From an uncultured Chloroflexota bacterium (GTDB taxonomy: Bacteria; Chloroflexota; Dehalococcoidia; UBA3495), in contig CAJWBT010000007.1 of assembly GCA_913020235.1 (NCBI GenBank), positions 1 to 19,075 on the forward strand: a stretch of DNA of 19,075 nt. Direction: 5' to 3'. The notes under the pieces were generated by a model. The model did not search any database and was not told the DNA's origin. It worked only from the letters and a program-made list of their open reading frames with translations. Below, one piece after another: positions 15,673-19,075 of the stretch. The translations under genes were made by a program, and so were the position numbers. Position 1 is the stretch's first letter; each line of letters starts with the position of its first letter.

Positions 15673-16119
15673 TTGGAAGAATGTTTGAGGGCGATTCTTT
15701 CGTCCCATGAGAATAGGAAAAGCGAGTTGATCCCGATCCTGCAGGCGGTCCAGGCGGAGTACGGCTACCTTCCCCGGGAGATTCTCCTCGAGGTCGCCAG
15801 GTTTACCCGGGTGCCGGAGGGCCGGGTCTACGGCGTGGCCTCCTTTTACGGCCAGTTCCGGTTTGCGCCGGTGGGCAGGAACATAATCATGGTTTGCCGG
15901 GGCACTGCTTGTCACGTCAGGGGCGCGCCGAGGGTGCTCCAGGAAGTGGAGAACCTACTGGGCATCAAAGTGGATGAGACCACTCCGGACCGGGAATACA
16001 CGTTGGAGACCGTGGCCTGCATCGGAGCCTGCTGCCTCGCCCCGGTGGTGAAAGTGGGAGCGGAGGTGCACGGGAAGCTGCAGGCCAGAGAAGTGGCCAA
16101 AATGCTGAAGGCCCTCTGA
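15673..16119 (+). CDS. nuoE: NuoE-like [2Fe-2S] subunit of NAD(P)-linked formate dehydrogenase
   Basis: This small thioredoxin-fold subunit passes electrons beside the flavin subunit, as in NuoE, FdsG, HndA and HydC. The 148 residues show the N-terminal helical part (LIPILQAVQAEYGYLPREILLEVA, 19-42), VYGVASFYGQF (52-62) and the four [2Fe-2S] cysteines C75, C80 (CRGTAC), C116 and C120 (CIGAC). The start is TTG, chosen because GGAG lies 8 bases upstream; the nearby ATG at 15659 is out of frame and stops after a few codons. One base separates its stop from the next ATG, and the formate dehydrogenase catalytic gene follows, so it is named for that context rather than complex I. Confidence 0.93.
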   Translation: MEECLRAILSSHENRKSELIPILQAVQAEYGYLPREILLEVARFTRVPEGRVYGVASFYGQFRFAPVGRNIIMVCRGTACHVRGAPRVLQEVENLLGIKVDETTPDREYTLETVACIGACCLAPVVKVGAEVHGKLQAREVAKMLKAL

Positions 16120-16120
16120 A

Positions 16121-17974
16121 ATGGCAACGATCCAACGCCGGACCGTTCTCGTCTGCCAAGGAACGGGGTGTGTTTCCGCCCGGTCGCCGGAGATCCAGAA
16201 GGCCTTCCAGGGCCGCATCGATGGATCGGGCCTGAAAGAGTGGGTGGATGTGAAGCCCAGTGGCTGCCATGGCTTCTGCGAACAAGGCCCCTTGATAGCG
16301 ATAGAGCCCGACGGTGTTCTCTACACCCACGCGAAGAGTGACGATGCTCCGAGGATCGTCACGGAGCATCTGGAGAACGGGACGCCCGTCGAGGGCCTTC
16401 TTTACCGGGACCTGGTCACCGGGGCGCCAGTTCCCTATTACGCGGATATCCCGTTTTACAGCAAGCAGACGCGGCTTGTCCTGCGTAACTGTGGTCGTAT
16501 CGATCCGACAAGCTTGGACGACTACCTGGCCAGCAACGGCTACAGTGGCTTCAAGAAGGCGCTCGAACTGGGTCCCGAAGGTATAGTCGAAGAAATCAGA
16601 TCATCGGGCATCAGGGGGAGGGGCGGCGCCGGGTTCCCTACCTGGCGCAAGTGGCAGTTTTGCCGAGACGCCAAGGGCGACCGGAAGTTCGTCATCTGTA
16701 ACGCCGACGAGGGCGACCCGGGGGCGTTCATGAACCGATCGCTCCTGGAAGGCGATCCCCATTCTCTTCTGGAAGGGATGCTCATAGCCGGGTATGCCAT
16801 CGGCGCCCAGGAAGGCTACATCTACTGCCGCGCAGAGTACCCGCTTGCCCTGGAGAGACTGCAAATAGCCATGGAGCAGGCGGAGCAGCACGGGCTGCTT
16901 GGTGACGACATTCTGGGTTCGGGATTCGACTTCCGTATCAAGGTGAGCCAGGGCGCTGGGGCCTTCGTCTGCGGGGAAGAGACGGGGCTAATCCTTTCAA
17001 TCGAGGGCGAACGCGGGATGCCCCGCCCCCGCCCTCCTTTCCCCGCCGTATCGGGCCTGATGGGGAAACCGACGGTAGTCAACAACGTCGAGACCCTGGC
17101 GTCCGTGGCGCTGATCCTTCAAAACGGCGCCGAGCAGTTTGCCCAGTACGGCACCGAGAGTAGCAAGGGCACCAAGACCTTCGCCCTGGTCGGCAAAGTG
17201 AAACTCTCGGGCCTCGTCGAGGTGCCCCTGGGCATCACCTTGCGCGAGATAGTCTACGATATCGGGGGAGGGATTCTTGGAGACAAACAGCTGAAGGCCG
17301 TTCAGACGGGTGGTCCCTCGGGCGGATGTGTTCCAGCCAGCATGATCGACATACCGGTGGATTACGATTCTCTCACGTCGGCCGGAACCATCATGGGCTC
17401 CGGAGGCATGGTGGTGATGGATGAAGACACCTGTATGGTCGACGTTGCCCGCTATTTCGTGGACTTTACGCAGAAGGAATCCTGCGGGAAATGTGTGCCC
17501 TGCCGTCTCGGCACCAAGCAGATGCTGCAAATCCTGGAAGACATAACCCAGGGGAAGGGCTCCCCGGAGGACATCGACCTGCTCGTGGAGTTGGGAGAAG
17601 GGGTCAAAACCGGCTCCCTGTGCGGGCTCGGGCAGACCGCGCCGAACCCGGTGCTCACGACAATCCGGTATTTCCGGGATGAGTATGAGGCACACATCAA
17701 CGAGAGACGCTGTCCGGCCAAGGTGTGCACGGAACTCCTCTCCTACAACATAACCGAAGCGTGCGTCGGCTGCCTGCTGTGCTTCAAGGCGTGCTCCTCC
17801 GAGGCGATCACGGGTGAGTTCAAGAAGCTGCACGTCATAGACCAGTCCAAGTGCACCAAGTGCGGAAGCTGTTTTGACGTATGCCCTCCCAAGGTCAACG
17901 CCGTGGAGGTCCTCACCGGTCAGTTGGTTGCGGCCCAACAGATTGCCCAAGAGCTTGTCGGAGGCGAGAGCTGA
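16121..17974 (+). CDS. nuoF: NuoF-like FMN/NAD(P)-binding subunit with ferredoxin tail
   Basis: This flavoprotein subunit exchanges electrons with NAD(P), as in HndC, HydB and FdsB. The 617 residues contain four parts. A thioredoxin-like [2Fe-2S] domain has C12, C17, C49 and C53. The NuoF core has the nucleotide-binding GIRGRGGAGFPTWRKW (163-178), the FMN-binding CNADEGDPGAFMNRS (193-207) and the SLBB region (about 350-420). The [4Fe-4S] site has C455, C458, C461 and C501 (SCGKCVPCRLGT). A C-terminal two-cluster ferredoxin domain has C548/C551/C554/C558 and C578/C581/C584/C588. Complex I NuoF lacks the ferredoxin tail, whereas soluble and electron-bifurcating hydrogenases and formate dehydrogenases carry it, so ferredoxin coupling is possible (inference). 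It overlaps the next gene by one base. Confidence 0.95.
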   Translation: MATIQRRTVLVCQGTGCVSARSPEIQKAFQGRIDGSGLKEWVDVKPSGCHGFCEQGPLIAIEPDGVLYTHAKSDDAPRIVTEHLENGTPVEGLLYRDLVTGAPVPYYADIPFYSKQTRLVLRNCGRIDPTSLDDYLASNGYSGFKKALELGPEGIVEEIRSSGIRGRGGAGFPTWRKWQFCRDAKGDRKFVICNADEGDPGAFMNRSLLEGDPHSLLEGMLIAGYAIGAQEGYIYCRAEYPLALERLQIAMEQAEQHGLLGDDILGSGFDFRIKVSQGAGAFVCGEETGLILSIEGERGMPRPRPPFPAVSGLMGKPTVVNNVETLASVALILQNGAEQFAQYGTESSKGTKTFALVGKVKLSGLVEVPLGITLREIVYDIGGGILGDKQLKAVQTGGPSGGCVPASMIDIPVDYDSLTSAGTIMGSGGMVVMDEDTCMVDVARYFVDFTQKESCGKCVPCRLGTKQMLQILEDITQGKGSPEDIDLLVELGEGVKTGSLCGLGQTAPNPVLTTIRYFRDEYEAHINERRCPAKVCTELLSYNITEACVGCLLCFKACSSEAITGEFKKLHVIDQSKCTKCGSCFDVCPPKVNAVEVLTGQLVAAQQIAQELVGGES

Positions 17975-19075
17975 TGGTTGAGGCCACCCTTATTATTGAC
18001 GGCCTGAAGGTCTCGGCTTCCGAAGGCATGACTGTAATGGACGCGGCGCTCCGGAACGGCATCTACATCCCCGGTCTTTGCCACCACCCGGACTTGAAGC
18101 CGGTCGGCGCATGCCGGTTATGCATGGTCGAGATCGAGGGAAGGGGACTGGTCGCTTCCTGCCTGGCCCCGGTTGAGCCGGGCCTTGTCGTCAACACGGT
18201 GAGCCCGGAGGCGGAGAGAACTCGCCGCGTCTCGGTGGAGCTGCTTGTCGCGAACGACCGGGGAGAGTGCCTCACCTGCGCCGCGAACAACAACTGCGGC
18301 CTGCAGCGGGTCGCTGCCTACGTCGGCATTACGCCGGAGCGGATGGCCCGCCTGAGGCGTCCGGCCGAGCCCCTCCCGGTTGATACCTCCAATCCCTTCT
18401 TCGACTTCGACCCGGGCAAATGTGTGCTCTGCGGTATCTGTGTGCGCACCTGCGACGAGATCGTCGGGGTCCACGCCATCGACTACGCGTTTCGAGGTTA
18501 CGACACCACCATCAGCGTCTTCGCCAACAAACCCCTTATAGACTCCAGGTGTGTGTCCTGTGGCGAATGCGTGGTCAGATGTCCGGTGGGGGCCCTGGTT
18601 CCCAAGGAGCGCCGGCAACCCACCCGGGAGGTCAGCACCGTCTGTCCCTACTGCGGCGTCGGCTGCGGCATCTACCTGGGGGTCAGAGGCAACGAGGTCG
18701 TCGCCTCCCGAGGCGACCCCGACAACCAGTCCAGCCAGGGCCAGCTTTGCGTGAAAGGCCGCTACGGATACGGCTTTGTCAACCATGAGGACAGGCTCAC
18801 CACTCCCCTCATCAGGGTAAACGGAGACCTGAAGCCCGCCTCCTGGGACGAGGCTTTGGACTACGTGGCGGAACGCCTGGTCCAGTACCGGGACGACTCG
18901 TTTGCATCGTTCTGCTCTGCCAAGACCACCAACGAGGACGCCTACATCCAGCAGAAGTTCGCCCGGTTGTTGATGCAGACCAACAACGTCGACCACTGCG
19001 CCCGGCTGTGCCACGCCCCATCGGTCCTGGCCATGATGACGGCCCTGGGCAGCGGCGCCACCAGCAACTCGTACG
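17974..19075 (+). CDS. fdhF: Formate dehydrogenase catalytic (alpha) subunit, truncated by window end
   Basis: This cytoplasmic Mo/W-bis-MGD enzyme interconverts formate and CO2. The 367 visible residues hold a NuoG-like N-terminus: [2Fe-2S] ligands C36, C47, C50 and C63; a cysteine cluster ECLTCAANNNCG (C99, C102, C108); and two ferredoxin clusters (C150/153/156/160 and C193/196/199/203). The molybdopterin domain then begins with a [4Fe-4S] site, C224, C227, C231 and C259, followed by K261. HCARLCHAPS (341-350) identifies it as a formate dehydrogenase, and the catalytic position is cysteine C346 rather than selenocysteine. The third cluster usually has a histidine four residues before its first cysteine, but here it is D95. 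The ATG overlaps the upstream stop (TGATG), with GGAGG 9 bases ahead. No stop occurs before the window ends, so roughly half the gene is missing. Confidence 0.95.
   Translation, partial: MVEATLIIDGLKVSASEGMTVMDAALRNGIYIPGLCHHPDLKPVGACRLCMVEIEGRGLVASCLAPVEPGLVVNTVSPEAERTRRVSVELLVANDRGECLTCAANNNCGLQRVAAYVGITPERMARLRRPAEPLPVDTSNPFFDFDPGKCVLCGICVRTCDEIVGVHAIDYAFRGYDTTISVFANKPLIDSRCVSCGECVVRCPVGALVPKERRQPTREVSTVCPYCGVGCGIYLGVRGNEVVASRGDPDNQSSQGQLCVKGRYGYGFVNHEDRLTTPLIRVNGDLKPASWDEALDYVAERLVQYRDDSFASFCSAKTTNEDAYIQQKFARLLMQTNNVDHCARLCHAPSVLAMMTALGSGATSNSY

Noticed and set aside
16997..17950. 317-codon open frame opposite the NuoF-like gene
   Set aside because: It is antisense to a strongly supported iron-sulfur flavoprotein gene. 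No motif or ribosome site supports it.

Overview
The window is a high-GC bacterial chromosome segment. Gene content (ComEA/ComEC, PlsY, NADH-binding oxidoreductase subunits fused to ferredoxin domains, a formate dehydrogenase) and three kinds of short dispersed palindromic repeat suggest an uncultured Chloroflexota, perhaps a Dehalococcoidia relative. This taxonomic call is inference from style and content. No rRNA or marker gene is present to prove it.

Layout. (1) 1-427: the last codons of a membrane protein (+ strand), then a roughly 300-bp non-coding element bounded by perfect 16-bp inverted repeats. (2) 428-4500, minus strand: comEA -> comEC -> rph, that is DNA uptake plus the tRNA 3'-end exonuclease RNase PH. 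(3) 4573-7405, plus strand: ilvE, plsY, a three-helix membrane protein of unknown function and a PAP2-fold membrane protein that has lost its catalytic histidines. The last three overlap by a few bases. (4) 7506-7546: a GC-rich nested hairpin between convergent genes. (5) 7566-13013, minus strand: one very large helicase-nuclease gene (DUF4011, SF1 helicase, MTES_1575/Vsr-like nuclease, DUF3320). It carries an extra N-terminal copy of a domain that also lies inside the helicase. (6) 13378-14004, plus strand: mobA (molybdenum cofactor guanylyltransferase). (7) 14128-15521, plus strand: a less GC-rich patch with a fusion of an antitoxin-like domain to a PD-(D/E)XK nuclease-like domain, followed by a VapBC-type toxin-antitoxin pair. 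(8) 15673 to the end, plus strand: a tightly packed NuoE-like / NuoF-like / FdhA operon encoding a cytoplasmic NAD(P)-linked formate dehydrogenase. Its catalytic subunit runs off the window.

How the genes fit together. MobA makes the bis-MGD cofactor that the formate dehydrogenase needs, so mobA and the fdh operon are a logical pair. The antitoxin-nuclease fusion and the VapBC pair sit between them as a small accessory insertion. Together with the giant helicase-nuclease they look like a modest defence or selfish-gene island (about 7.5-15.5 kb) with mobA inside it.

The most striking observation is in the helicase-nuclease gene. Its first ~229 codons are a diverged copy of a helicase-internal segment (45 of 68 residues identical in the best block). 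They end directly at an internal ATG preceded by a near-perfect Shine-Dalgarno sequence, and the canonical DUF4011 start follows. This suggests a partial gene duplication fused upstream of the ancestral start, with possible production of two proteins.
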